A stretch of 64,000 bases of DNA, from contig BQMJ01000049.1 in the NCBI GenBank assembly GCA_025991245.1, positions 1 through 64,000 of the forward strand, in the 5' to 3' direction. This stretch comes from Galdieria partita (Eukaryota > Rhodophyta > Bangiophyceae > Galdieriales > Galdieriaceae). The notes under the pieces were generated by a model. The model saw nothing but the letters and a program-made list of their open reading frames with translations. It was not told where the DNA came from and did not search any database. Position 1 is the stretch's first letter. Each line of letters starts with the position of its first letter. Of this stretch, positions 46,742 through 59,400 are shown in pieces. A program made the translations under genes and the position numbers.

Positions 46742-47976
46742 ATGGTAGTAGAAACCAAAAAAGAGTATTATTCAGCTCAAGATGAAAACTCTAAAGACAG
46801 TGGCGCTACAAGTGGTGGTGTGCAGACTTCTACCCCTCTTTTGAATTGGGAAGAGTATCTTAGAGACGTAGAAAGCACACATAGTCAACTATTACAGATA
46901 TCTTACCAATTGAGACAAAGTTTCTCACACTTGGATAATCTTCAAGCAGAATTTGAGAGCAAATATCAGATGCAAAAGAAGGATGTGGAGTCCCTGAAGA
47001 CTTATTTGAAAGATATTCGTGATACTTCTCAATATGCAAGTGCTAAAGAGAAGATTGAAACTTGGAGTTTAGATTTGAAGCAAATGTCTTCACTTATGCC
47101 TGTTTCAGGTGGTACATTTGTGGAGTTGTTTCTTGGCACTACCGACCTCCGTTTTCGAAGGAAGCAACAAAGAATAGCTTTCAAAACGGTACATTTTGTC
47201 TATTTTGTTGGGTTATTCTTAATATCTTTCTTTGGGTTTAGCAATATGAACTGTATAAGAAGCGTTTGGGTCCATTTTTCGTTTGGATGACTTTTCTATG
47301 CTTTTTATTTGAACGCAATCGTTGGTTGCATATGTTGTTACAATTATTTCTTGCTTACTATTATGCTTCGTTGGCTATTCGAGAGAATATTTTAAGGTAA
47401 CAAGTTGTTGTTGTTGTTGTTGATAGAGTCTGTTTGGATTGATATATTTTCTTAGAGCCAATGGAAGTAATATCAAGTCGTGGTGGATATGGCATCATTA
47501 TTTGTCGATGGGTATAGCAACTTGCTTTCTAACTTGGCCAGACTCGACTTCTTATGCCATGTTTCGCAATCGATTGCATATATTTGGAATGTACACTGCA
47601 CTGTTACAGATTCTTCAAGCACGGTAAGTGTATATTTGTATGCTTTTGAATATTCATCATTTGAGTTAGTTATCAAATGGCTCGTTTATATACTCTTCGT
47701 TCACTTGGTAAAGCTGGTGAAATGGATGTAGCGAATACTGACTCTACTCCCATTCATTGGGGTTCGAGTATGAAGTTATTGATGCCTTTTGTTATCGTTG
47801 GTCAGTTGATTCAACTCTACAACTGTATATTTCTGTATCGTTTATGGAGAATGTTTCCAGTTGAATCACAAATATTGGTTGCTTCTATATTATTCTTATC
47901 TACTTTTGCTGGTAACTTTTCTACCACTATGTATACTCTTTATGAAAAGACAAGAGGCAAGAAACATTCTAGTTGA
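46742..47976 (+). CDS. TMEM120 (TMPIT/TACAN) family membrane protein
   Basis: Four exons (46742-47188, 47242-47396, 47456-47623, 47670-47976; introns 46-59 nt) give 358 residues. An N-terminal coiled coil (residues about 35-110) is followed by a six-helix membrane domain. Family landmarks are FLGTTDLRFRRKQQRIAFK, YYYASLAIRENILRANGS, IKSWWIWHHYLSMG, FLTWPDSTSYAMFRN and YQMARLYTLRSLG. The HH pair of the WHHY motif matches that of animal TMEM120A, whose fold resembles ELOVL fatty-acid elongases and binds coenzyme A. Its role is disputed: ion channel or lipid metabolism enzyme. Confidence 0.92.
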
Positions 47977-48065
47977 TAAACCAAATTCCCACAAATGAAT
48001 ATTCAAAGAGTGGAAGCTCGTTCTTCAAAGGATGCCAAAGAGTGGAAAGATTGTTTCTCCGCACG

Positions 48066-49119
48066 ATGAGAATACCGGGTGAACTTTGTTTATATGATGA
48101 ACGTAAGCACTTGGCTGCGTTTGTTGCTTATCCAGGAAACAAAGCCATGGTCATATTCATAGCAGGTAACCCAACGATGCAACGGTTTTGTGCTCATTCA
48201 CCTCAACTCGGTAGGTTTAACCGACGGCTTGTTCTCTCCTCGTTATTTCGGTCCTATGGCAATGGCGTTTCATGCACAAGGTAAGGGATGGGATGAGAAT
48301 CTTGAAAATATTCAATATCGTCTAAAGGTGTTACTTGTGTGCAACCCATCCTGAGTTCTTCCTACAACGGCAAGTGATATCCAACAACTATGTGATGTAC
48401 CTTTTACTGTTTTGCAGGTTTTGGTACAAGTTCACTGGACCAAGATGTCGCTGAATTGGATACTTTGATAGATTTCTTATCTCAACACTATCATCCCCAT
48501 TGTATCTTTTTAATAGGTCATTCCACCGGTTGTCAAGATGCAGTCACATTCTTTCGCAAAGGTAGAAATGCAACTCTCATTAGAGGAATTGTATTACAAG
48601 CACCTGTCAGTGATAGAGACTTTCTTCAGTCACTACCTAGAGCTCAAGAAAGATTAGAAAAGGCCAGATCCATTTGTACAACGCAAGGACCGGAAACATT
48701 ACTGAATGGAGAATTATTTACGAGTGTATTTCCAGTATTGACTGCTCGACGTTTTCTATCGTTGGCAGAGCGCTTAGGTGATGACGATATGTTTTCTTAT
48801 GACTTGAGTGATGAAGAGCTGCAGTCTCGTCTGCGTCATATGAGAAATGTACCTACTTTGGCAATCTTTTCTGAAAAGGACGAAGCAGTTCCTAAACATA
48901 TCTCTTATCCAGGTAATAAAGAGTTGTTGCAGTCATCATTCCATGTACTCAGAGAGTGGTTTAGAACTATCCAAAAGGCTTTGTAACGTTATGGGAGCGA
49001 CAGGTTATATGTTGGCCAATGCCAATCACGCTGTGAACAACTCGGAAGAATGTACTCGAGAATTGATTGAACAAGTAGTACAATTCATTGACAAGGTTTA
49101 TTCTTCTACTAGTGAATAG
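48066..49119 (+). CDS. Alpha/beta hydrolase, DUF1749 family
   Basis: Five exons (48066-48165, 48215-48280, 48328-48369, 48418-48931, 48978-49119; introns 46-49 nt) give 287 residues. Splicing restores VIFIAGGLTDGLFSPRYFG and QPILSSSYNGFGTSSLDQDV, both DUF1749 hallmarks. The catalytic triad is visible: nucleophile in GHSTGCQD, Asp in FSEKDEAVP, His in ANANHAV. The substrate is unknown. Intron 3 has a GC donor (GCAAGT) and intron 4 a GTCATC donor; both are needed to keep frame. Its stop lies just 18 bp before the next start codon. Confidence 0.88.
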
Positions 49120-49137
49120 CAGTTTTCGATTTCTGTC

Positions 49138-50797
49138 ATGAATAAAAGGTGTGGAGAAAAAGTGGATAGGATGAGAGTAGTAGGATGGGCTGTAGACCAA
49201 CCGAGGTTGAGTCGATATGGTTGTTGTTTGTCTTGTAAGAAAAACAAAATACGCAAATACACTAGGCTATATGCTACGGCTGGTGCTCCAAAGAGCCATA
49301 TTGCGGTGATTGGTGGCGGTTTAGCTGGTTTATCGACTGCCATCCAATTGATAGATAGAGGGTACAAGGTTTCCATCTACGAAAGTAGAAAAGTATTGGG
49401 TGGAAAAGTTGCTTCTTGGATGGATAAAAACGGTAATCATATTGAAATGGGATTGCACGTTTTCTTTGGTTGTTATTATGAACTGTTCGGGTTGATGAGC
49501 AAGCTGGGACTGTTGGACAACTTGCTGCTCAAAGAACACGTTCACCAATATGTCAACAAAGGAGGCGATGTAGCTGGATTGGACTTTCGTTGGGGATCGA
49601 TAGGCGCACCTTGGAATGGGATCAAAGCTTTTCTTACTACCCAACAACTCAATACCGTTGAAAAGATCAGAAACGCTTGGGTATTGGCAACGTCTCCTGT
49701 CGTCCGTGGATGGATAGATTATGAAGGTGCTATGAGAGAAATAAGAGCACTGGACAAGTATAGTTTTGCCCAATGGTTTCTTTCACGCGGTGGTTCGGCA
49801 CATAGCTTGGAGAGACTGTGGAATCCAATCGCTTATGCTTTAGGATTCATAGACTGCCACCAAATATCCGCTAGGTGTATGCTGACAATCTTTCTTTTAT
49901 TTGCTACCAGAAGTGAAGCTTCCGTGTTGAGAATGTTGAAAGGTTCACCGGCACAATATTTGGTAAGTTTGCAGAATAGACACGCAATTGAAATCACAAC
50001 TCTGGTAGACCCACCCCATGGCTGATTATTTGCAACAAAAGCAGGGAGAGATTTTCTTGAGAAAAAAAGTAAGACAATTAATCTACCAAAATGTAAATGG
50101 TCAATTCCAAGTAACTGGAATAAATGTTGCAGAAGAAGCAAAGGGAAATGCACCTGGAAAGAAGATCGACGTAGATGGTGTGGTAATAGCTTGTGATCTC
50201 AGAGGAACTCAAAGACTGTTGCCTCAAGAGTTTAGAAAGTTTCCTGAATTGGATGGTATCTTTCGTTTAGATACTGTTCCAGTAATTACCGTTCAGTTAC
50301 GGTTCAATGGTTGGGTTACCGAATTGGATCAGACCAAAGTAACTTCAAGAGGAATGGATAACTTGTTGTATTCGGCAGATGCTGACTTCTCTTGTTTTGC
50401 AGATCTAGCTATAACATCACCAGAAACATATTATAAACCAGGAGAAGGATCTCTGTTGCAATTGGTCATTACACCCGGCGATAAGTATATGCACTGTAGC
50501 AATGAGTATATCGTTGAAACAATCAAGAAACAGGTTATGGATTTGTTTCCTTCAAGTAGAAACTTGAAATGTATTTGGTCTTCTGTAGTCAAACTAGGAC
50601 ATTCGTTGTACAAGGAAGCACCAAATTGCGACGTTAACAGACCACAACAGGAGACTCCTATTTCTGGATTGTTTCTAGCAGGAAGTTATACATCGCAAGA
50701 TTACATAGACAGTATGGAAGGAGCTGTCAAGTCAGGTAGATTAGCTGCAGAGGTTGTATCAAAAAAAATACCAGTTCATACAAACACAGGCACATAA
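49138..50797 (+). CDS. ZDS: Zeta-carotene desaturase, plastid
   Basis: Two exons (49138-49962 and 50009-50797; 46-nt intron) give 537 residues. About 55 residues of basic, Cys/Arg-rich leader serve as a plastid transit peptide. Then comes the FAD-binding [48 protein letters not shown], and [15 protein letters not shown], which distinguish ZDS from phytoene desaturase, and the C-terminal flavin-site [22 protein letters not shown]. The enzyme converts 9,9'-di-cis-zeta-carotene to prolycopene, feeding electrons to plastoquinone. This gene marks the organism as photosynthetic. Confidence 0.96.
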
Positions 50798-51256
50798 AAA
50801 CAAAGAATGTAATCTGTGGTTATTGTCAATACTTGAATAAATTCTTTTTGTTACAAAAATTTTGGACGCATCTTGAAGATAGATTCACTAGAGTAAAATT
50901 GTTTGAAGAAAATTTAATATTACAAGAATAATACAAAGAAATGGTGACAAGATAAATTTACAGAGAATTAATTTACAGGTTAAAAATAATTGAAATTTAA
51001 TGTCAATTGTAAAATTAAAATATTGTACTAAAGAATACTCCTGATTATAGCTCCGTCGTTTCGAAATATAAAGTTGCTTTAATTTTCGAGGAATCCTTTA
51101 ATAAAGTACAGTCTAAATACCTTTCAAGTTGATTAACACAAAAAGTAGAGAAAAGCTATTTCCCGGGAGACCCGGTTAATGAATGTCAAATATGGGAATT
51201 ATTTACAATCTATGGGAGTGACGAACAAAATTGAAAATTTGTTAGAATTTAATGCT
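50798..51256. other. AT-rich convergent intergenic region
   Basis: Between the 3' ends of the ZDS and Cgi121 genes. It is very AT-rich with AATAAA-like signals near 50836. A small palindrome TCCCGGGA lies near 51160. No gene is seen. Confidence 0.5.
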
Positions 51257-52025
51257 TCATAAAGCCACCTTCGTTGCAATTCTTGTTATAACAGCGTCAA
51301 GCAGAGTGCTTTCAAGTAATTCTTGCTGTTCTATCTAGAAAAAGGACATATTGTTCGAAGCAAATAAAGTTATTGCTTATTTTTACCTGATATAATTGCA
51401 TTAGATCTTGGATGTTACAATACTTGACCATATCTTCGTTCGTTTCTAGCATCTGAGGAAGTAGTTAGTAGCAAATAAGAAACTTAAATTCGTCTCCAAC
51501 TAACTTCTGCACAGGAAATTCTCTTCAGAACAGACTCCTTTGTGTTAGGATCGGGGTTGACTAATACGACGACAGCATTCTTCGAAGAGCTCTGGAAGCC
51601 AAAGGTAGAGAAAGCTTCTCGAACGTTCTTCCTTGCAGAAAGGCTGAATACTATTTCTGAAAACACGTCATGAGTTACCAATTTTCCGCGACGTGCTACA
51701 GGAGATCTTCAGAGAATTGAGGCAACTTTACGATTCCTACCGTTAAGAGTGGCTATTTGTGCCGCTATTAAGAACTGGAAAGCGTCCAAGAACTTGAAAG
51801 CATTGAGTCACTTAATACTTTATATAACAATTTCATACCGTATTGCCGTCGAGAACAGCTGCTGGAAAGTCTCCTTGGCGAATAGCATCATAAACTTTGT
51901 CAGAGTTTAAAACTTCTTGAGACCGCCGAATGAGCGAAGAAAAAGAACAGTTCAAAACGTATGTACATACCACGCAAGTACAAGATCTCTACTTGGTCTG
52001 AAGTCAGTGACAATTTCTGTATCAT
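51257..52025 (-). CDS. CGI121: KEOPS complex subunit Cgi121/TPRKB
   Basis: Six small exons (51971-52025, 51839-51915, 51741-51792, 51505-51695, 51387-51452, 51257-51334; introns 45-55 nt) give 172 residues, like yeast Cgi121 (181). The core is FLDAFQFLIAAQIA, then THDVFSEIVFSLSARKNVREAF and FGFQSSSKNAVVVLV, the fold-defining segment of TPRKB. Cgi121 delivers tRNA to KEOPS, which makes t6A37 on ANN-decoding tRNAs, and in fungi the complex also influences telomeres. Intron 4 (51453-51504) has a perfect TACTAAC branch site. No long open frame covers the whole gene, so single-frame scans would miss it. Confidence 0.88.
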
Positions 52026-52302
52026 TCCTTGTTGATAAGATATGATCTTCTTACACACAAACACACACAATCTGTTGTTTCGTCTAAAATTGGATTCGTT
52101 GGTACCACGATTCGAATGAATGTTTTTATGTATTGCAAGAAAAGTGAAATATTCCTCTAGAAATCAACAAAATCAATGACGACTTCAACAAGGAGACAAA
52201 ATATGCAATCCATTTATTTCATGATCAGTCGAAAACTATCATCCATTCGAAAGGACACATGAACGAAATCCAACTAGCTAGTGAGTCTGTATCTCGCCTT
52301 TT

Positions 52303-53145
52303 TTATTTTCTTCTTCTCACCCACTTCAAAACGTCAATCATAAGAGGGTTGAATAAGACATGTCTTCCAAACATGTCCTCGAACAATATGGTAGCTGCAT
52401 TATACCAACCGGTTGCAGCCAGTAGTATGCTAAATACACCACCTGGAACGGGTGATATTTTACCATACATACTTGCCATAGATAGGATTAGTGATATTTC
52501 GATAAAAAGGAATTGCAACATGAGTCCCAAAGTCAACATGAAGGACGCAATATAACAATAAGTGTTGAATATAATGAATCCGAACAACATGATACCGATA
52601 CCTTGTTGTAATTCTGCGCTGGTTAATACTGCTCCAAAGAATTTTTCAAAGTTGAACACCATATAGGCACCGAATGATAGATAAAAAGCCCCATAAGATG
52701 AAGATGTTACTCCAGTAAAGTTGTCGTTGTTAAGAAATGCCAATGCACCAGCCATAATCATACAAAAGCCACTATAAAAGAAGGCTGGTGGAGCTACTGT
52801 TGGCAAAAGGTCTGCAGATATCAAACCGACGTTGACGACGCCAAGGAAACAAGCTCCACATGAGAATGCTGAAAGAGCTAATATTGCAGGCTTTCCTGCG
52901 ACATTTCTTATTTGTCTCATAGCTAAAAGATATCTTTTAATCCACGGAAGAATAGTTTTTCAGACTTGCCTACCTGGAGGAAGGTGTGTCATGTTTCCAT
53001 GATTGATATGAGTGTTGCCGTTGAACCAAGCATGATTGGAATCCAAGTTGTATAAACCTAGCTCCTTGTCCTTGTTTATCTCGTCGTTGTCACATTCTAT
53101 AGACATATTGTTGTGTATTTTATGCTCACCAAAAGTGTCAGCCAT
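52303..53145 (-). CDS. GPR1/FUN34/YaaH (SatP) acetate/succinate transporter family
   Basis: Two exons (52974-53145 and 52303-52922; 51-nt intron) give 263 residues. A polar N-terminal tail of about 60 residues is His/Asn-rich. Six hydrophobic helices follow in the SatP order: GLISADLLPTVAPPAFFYSG, MIMAGALAFLNNDNF with the SSYGAFYLSFGAY segment, and GWYNAATILF near the end. The usual NPAPLGL signature at the start of helix 1 reads KPAILALSAF, so the substrate gate may differ. Family members form hexameric channels or proton-linked carriers for acetate and succinate. Confidence 0.85.
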
Positions 53146-53404
53146 GAATAGTCTCGCAATCCAAAAATGGGACACGTCTCAGTTCAAAACGGTTCCTTTG
53201 GATCTTGCAAGACTCGTGTGATGGATCAAGGACACGATATATCTTGCATGTGTAATCTTCTTAGAGGAAGAACAATGAAAACAAGTGTAAGAATATTTTT
53301 CGGCTATCTTGCATGACTTTGCAGTATTCAAATATATTACTTTAATAGTGTTTTTCAAAAGAATAAAGCCTTGACAGATTATTCCTTGTTTCACCAAGTC
53401 TCTT

Positions 53405-56400
53405 ATGAATAATAACTTTCACAGTTGTTTTAGAAATTTTGGATGGTCAGTAGAAGAAAAGAGATTCTCGAGTGATAGTTTGAAGTTTCATGCCAAAAGT
53501 TGCCTTTTACCCCAAGTTTTACGAACTTGTACGTATGCTTTTTTACTTTTTAACTTTTTTTAACTTTCATAAAGCCCTTATATATAAGACAAAAGGTAGA
53601 GAGAGTTGTCCACTCTGTTGGAGTCAGCCAAGTAGTTGAAAGTTGTGAAGAGTTTTGTGGGCAACCCTTGGAAAAGGTAAGTACTCAGACTTGTGTTTCT
53701 GAAAGACATATGTAAAGAATATATTTTGTGGATAATTTAGCCTTGTGAAAGAAACTTGTTTTGCTGGCACCCATTACTGGAGTTTTTAGACTCTATCATC
53801 GAGAAACACGTAAAGGTTGTCACAGACGTGTTTATTACTTGTGTTAGCCAACCAGTTTCGAGGGAGAGACTATTGCAGAATGTCAACTTTTTAGAGGACG
53901 AGACCAATGTGACCGAGTTGCTTGCAGTACTTGGGACGACGTTGCACTTGGTGGAATCTGCCTCAGTGGAGACGAGGTTCGCATATAGTTCCATCAAGTC
54001 TTTGGCAAACTTATTATTGCATCCCAACTTGCAAGTTTGTTTTTTATGTCTGGAAATTATTCATTCTGTTTTAAAAAGTCGTGCAAAGTATCGTGTTCTC
54101 AAGTTTTATTGTGAGGACAATCGCACGTTCCTTGAGAGGGTTTCCACTTTATCAGAAATATGGCTGAGTAGAGGAGGCTTAAAGCTCTTTTATCAGATTT
54201 TACAAGGAGATAATAGAGTAGACAAGTTTTTGTTTCCAGAGAGGGATGATTTTCTCTATTTGAGTTCACCTTATCCTACAGACGATTCTCTTGAGGATTC
54301 GGAAAGCGATAGAGAAGAGCCTTGTCGCTTGGAACAAAGAAAGATATGCACAAGTAGTGCTTTATGTGAACTGAGTGATAATTCAACAAGCAAACTACTC
54401 TCGTTGGTAGAATGGTTGGTTCGAAATGAAGCCGATAGGAAGCAAATATTTGAGTTGGTTTGGAACGTTCGTTTATGTAATGAGATTTCGAGTCTTCATT
54501 GGGACAATATGTATCGTTTGCTTCTTATTTGTGTAAGAGTGAGTGGAGTTGCTGTTCTTAGTGAGCGCATTTTGCATGAGTCTCGTATTATTTCTTATTT
54601 CAACAAGGAGCCTTCTTTATTTGTAACGCTTGCTAAGATTGGTGCGGGAGAAGTATCTTTTTTAGAAGGTAAAACGGATTATTTGCTTCAAAGAGTGTGT
54701 GTGGAATGTTTCAGTCTATTACTGGATCGTAATTTTTATGATTCTATAATATCTTCATGTGGCATGAGTAGTCATCAAGGTCTTTTTCCAACACTTATTC
54801 GGAAAGAGATTCATTCCTTTGTTCGAATGGATCAGCTATTGATGGAAAATAGTTGGAATATATCTTCCTTAGTGGGTTGGAAAGAAAAGAAATTGTTTGT
54901 AGAATCGCTCTTTTATTTTATGGAGCGCTTAACAAAGAGCTGTTCGCATCCCACTTCGTTTCCTTTAAGTAACGCAGGACTATTTCCGAGCATGTTATTG
55001 ATCTTTTCTTCCACATTTCCTTTATTTTCTGAGACGGTTGCTCAAGCAGCTCGTACCTGGCTGACTGTTTTAGAACATCATAGCAATCTGATCAACGTCT
55101 TTAGGGATTCTGGTGGTCTTAATATTGTAGCTGAGAGAGTATTCAAGGAAGTTTGTGAAGACTCTGTTTGTGACTCTTTGGAAGATGATATCCGAGCAGA
55201 GGAATCAGTTTCAGAGTATTTTCATGAGAGTTTAGAGGCACAGCAAAAGATAGTTCGTACGACCATTGCATTTCGTGGCACGTTACCTTTTGGTAGTTTT
55301 ATTGTCATTCATGATGGTCTAAAGTTGTTTATGATTGGACATGGAACGAGTGGAGGGAGACATACTCGAGAGATTGCTTCGAGTCCATTTTGTAAGTGTC
55401 TGCGTCGAATGATAGCTCGACCTTCTTATTATGGTGGAGATATTTTTGCATTGGCTGGAAAGACCGTTTCACAAATAGCTCATTCGGAACCAACCACAAC
55501 AAGTTTTCTATTAGAGGCAGGAATTGCTGATGCCTTTATAGAATCCATTGGGAGAGGAATTCCTTGTTCCAATAGTGCACTCAAGTCGATTCCTAATCTT
55601 ATTTCTGCCCTTTGTTTAGTTCCTGCTGGTTTAGAAAAGATTCAACATTCCAATGTACTACCTATCTACTTTAAGTTACTTTCCAATGCACAATATACAC
55701 AAGCTATTGTGGAAGATACAGCAGCAGATATTGGAAGTAACTTTGAAGAATTGGTTCGTCATGTACCGGCGCTTAAAAATGAAATTGTGTCTGCAGTTAC
55801 GACATTTTTAAGTAATTCTGTAAAAATGATTGCTAAGAAAAAGGACAAGGAAGAAACTTTTGCTTTGGAAGAATATAGTGATTCGGAAAATGAATATGGT
55901 GGCCCTTGTACAATGCGTTTGGATCATCACACTATGAGCCATTCTAATGTGAGTCATACAGAGAACAATCACTCTGAAGATTTTCGAGTAACTGCAGCTT
56001 GTGTAGCAGCAGAATTATTTGAAAACTTTGCAAAAGGAAATAGAGAAATACAAGCTGCATTAATGAGTCGCAATTGTGTATCACAGTTATTAAGTTTACG
56101 TTTAGGTTTTGTAGAATCGAGACAATCGAGAAAAGCCAACACTTATTTTTCAGGTCTTCATTCAGTGGTTAATGCTTTGCATCGATTAGAGTCACGTTAT
56201 CAAGAAACCGTTTTTAAGCAATTGATAAAGGTAGCCAAGGAAGATTTGGCACAATTTCTTGACTGTGGAGCTTCCTTAGGAGATGTTTGGCTTGCAGAAG
56301 AATGGACGGAAAAGGCTATCACAACTTGCAAAGAAAGAAAAGCGCTGCAAAGAAAATTATTTGTGTTTGCTAGAAGAGTTTGTATTGACTTGCAAATTTT

Positions 56401-59400
56401 GACTTGGCTTGCAAAGCATTCCAACTTTCCTTTATCCACGTGGAACTCTCAAAATGCTTCGGCGTTTATTTCCAGTGTTGCGTGGGCAGAAAGACTGACG
56501 AGGTATCACTTATCTCGTGCATTTGCAGATGTGCAAATCAGCGTGGCTTCTTCTGATTCGGATCTTTGTGATTTTAGTACTGCTCGAATAACACATGCGG
56601 CCCCTTTTTTGGAGAAGCCAGTAGACATTAACTTTTTAAGAGAAGTGTGCAAATCGTTACATACAAGTTGGGATCCTACTGGTGATAAAAAGACCAAAGA
56701 AGAATACAAACTGAAATCCAGTTTTCAGCCTTTTTTCTATCCTCGTGACTCACTCAAAGGTTTGGCTTGGTCTCTTGCAACTTTTGTAGCAGCTGTGCAA
56801 CCACTTTATACAGTTCTATGTAAGAAGATGAATAGAAGTCAACGTTCTACCTTTCGCACTGCTGATGATCTCCCAGAAGTATCCAATGCTGCCAACTCAT
56901 TTGCCAAAGCTTTAGGGAGTGCATTATCATCACATATAATGGCAGCTAAGGGTTTGTTTTCTTGTAAAGTTGGCTCACTTGTAGGAAAAGAAGAGCCACA
57001 GTTAGATGATGTTCTATCTCATCTTCCAGCTTCATGGACTTATCTTATCGGAATACTTGGCGAAATCCGTGCTACTTTGTTTGAAGGATTGAATTCGCGC
57101 AATTCAGTTCCTTTTACTCCTTTGATTGTTTCTTTTATTGAAAGTGGAGGTTTAGTTGCATTGTTGCAAGTGCTTCAACTTTCCAATTGGACCAAAGAGA
57201 TGTTTGCAATGGATAATAGAGTTTATCAACTCGTTAGCCAAGCGAGAGAATCACTCAACGGCTTGTTTTCTATTTCCAATTTAAAGCAGGGAGACTCATT
57301 ATTGAAGGAATTTAAAAAGTGTTCTACGGCAGAGGAAAAGATCGTTCTTCTCTGCAAAGTTCCTCACGCAGAGTTACACAGTATTTTATATCGTCTGCTG
57401 GATAAGGACATCCATTCGAGTGATTGTCCTATCCAACTATCTAATGAAAGTTTTGTTTCGACGCAAAAACAGTTCCTCTTGGAATCTCAGTCTTTGCTAA
57501 GGAGATATAGCGTTCATTCTTCGGCAGCTTTGGTGGCTTCAACGATATGCTTCAATTTATCTAGTGGAGTATTTCAGCTGATTCATCTGTTGATCACACA
57601 TAGTGGTCGAATATTATCCGATGCTGCCAACAACCAACGTGGAATTCACAATGGCCGAGATTATCATGAACTCATGAGATGGATGTTTTTAGATATATTC
57701 AAGTTGGTTGGTTGGCTTTGTTATTGTTTGAATGAAACAAATATTGGAAATGAATTGCAAAGTTATCCAGCGTCGAGCAGACTGATGTTCGATGAGTACA
57801 TTTATATTGTTCATTTATTTCAAGAGATGAAGAATCAGATGCCCAGCTTGTTGAAAACTCAGCAAGAATTGTCTAGGCAGCATCAATCAGCCAGAAGAAT
57901 GAGAAATCTCAGGATTCAACAGAGGTTTACTGAAAGTCCATTGGTTGCTCAACTGGTAGAAATGGGATTTTCCAGAAGAAGAGCGATTGAAGCTGTTCGA
58001 CGTGCGAATACAGAAAGATTGGAATACGCGATGGAAGTTCTGTTATCCTTACCAGAAGAAGAAGAAGAAGAAGAAGAAGAGTCAACTAGTCAGCAAACAC
58101 AACTTGTCGAAGAAGAGTTTCCAGAATCCAGTGAAGGATATCCATCACAAGATATGGATGACTCTCGTATGGAATCTGCCGAGTCTATGCATACGGAAAG
58201 TTATGTAGAAGAAGAAACCATTCCGTTACAAGAAAGATATTTACAGTGGAGTTGTAAGGTAGTAGCTGAAGAAATGAGTCAATTGCGATCTTGTTTGAAG
58301 ACAACTAAACTAATGGAAGAAAGAATCGAATCCATAATAAGGGACACTTGTGCAGGATTGGAAAAATCGATGGAACTAGGAGTTAATTATGTTCCAGAAT
58401 TTCGATGTTCTGTGGAACAACTTGAAAAGAAGTTTCAATCTTTAGGTGAAACTTTGAAGACTTGTTTTCAGGCCTTATTGAGTGCGAACTGTGGGGACTA
58501 TTCATCATTCATTTTCGTGATGATGTTAAGAGCATTGCGTTCAAAAGAGGAAAACGTTGACACGGTTGAAAGCGACTACAGAATGTTGGCCAATTGGACA
58601 GTGCAATCGATACAAAAGAATAGCGAAGAAACCACCCATGCAGATTTGATTGTTCTCAAATGTGCTATCTTGTGTGCTCAGCATTTAGGAAAGATGGCAA
58701 GAAAATGTTTTATAGAACAAGATGTTGTGTATTATGCAGCATTGTTTATTCAACAAGTTGCTTTCAAGTGGGAATCATCGAGAACTGTTCAAGACGATAG
58801 TCGTCAATCTGTCATCCAATCAACCTTTGGAGAATGGGCATTAGATATGGGATTACAAGAAGACAAATTATGTGCCTGTTTACTTTTGTTGAACAGTTTG
58901 TTGGTATTCCAATCCAGTGATAGACTATTGGAGATGAAAGATTGGATACCAAATGAACAACTTGGTGGAGAATTCCAGTCACCACCCAATACAATGGCAG
59001 ATAATCTTGTGGAGAATCCTATGGAAGCTGCAAAACCGAAGATTGAAGCATTGTTCCGTACAATTGTCAATCAAGTAGATGATCATTTGTCGTTTACAAA
59101 GGAAACAGTAGAAATGGATGAAAATGTAGAACATCGTGTGGTTGAACATATTCTTGAATCCTCTCATGATCATATATCATCTCCATGGAAAACAATATCA
59201 TCGTCAACATTGCAGTTACCGGGAGTTGATTGTAATCGTTTGATGGACGCTTGCATAGCTTTGTTACGTATTCCATGGCATCAAATGAAAAAGAATCGAC
59301 ACGATGCAACCATACAAGGCTGTGTACAATTGCTTTCGACTTTGACACAAGACGAAGCTATGGTAAACAGATTCCTGGAAAGAGATGGATTGAAAAGTCT

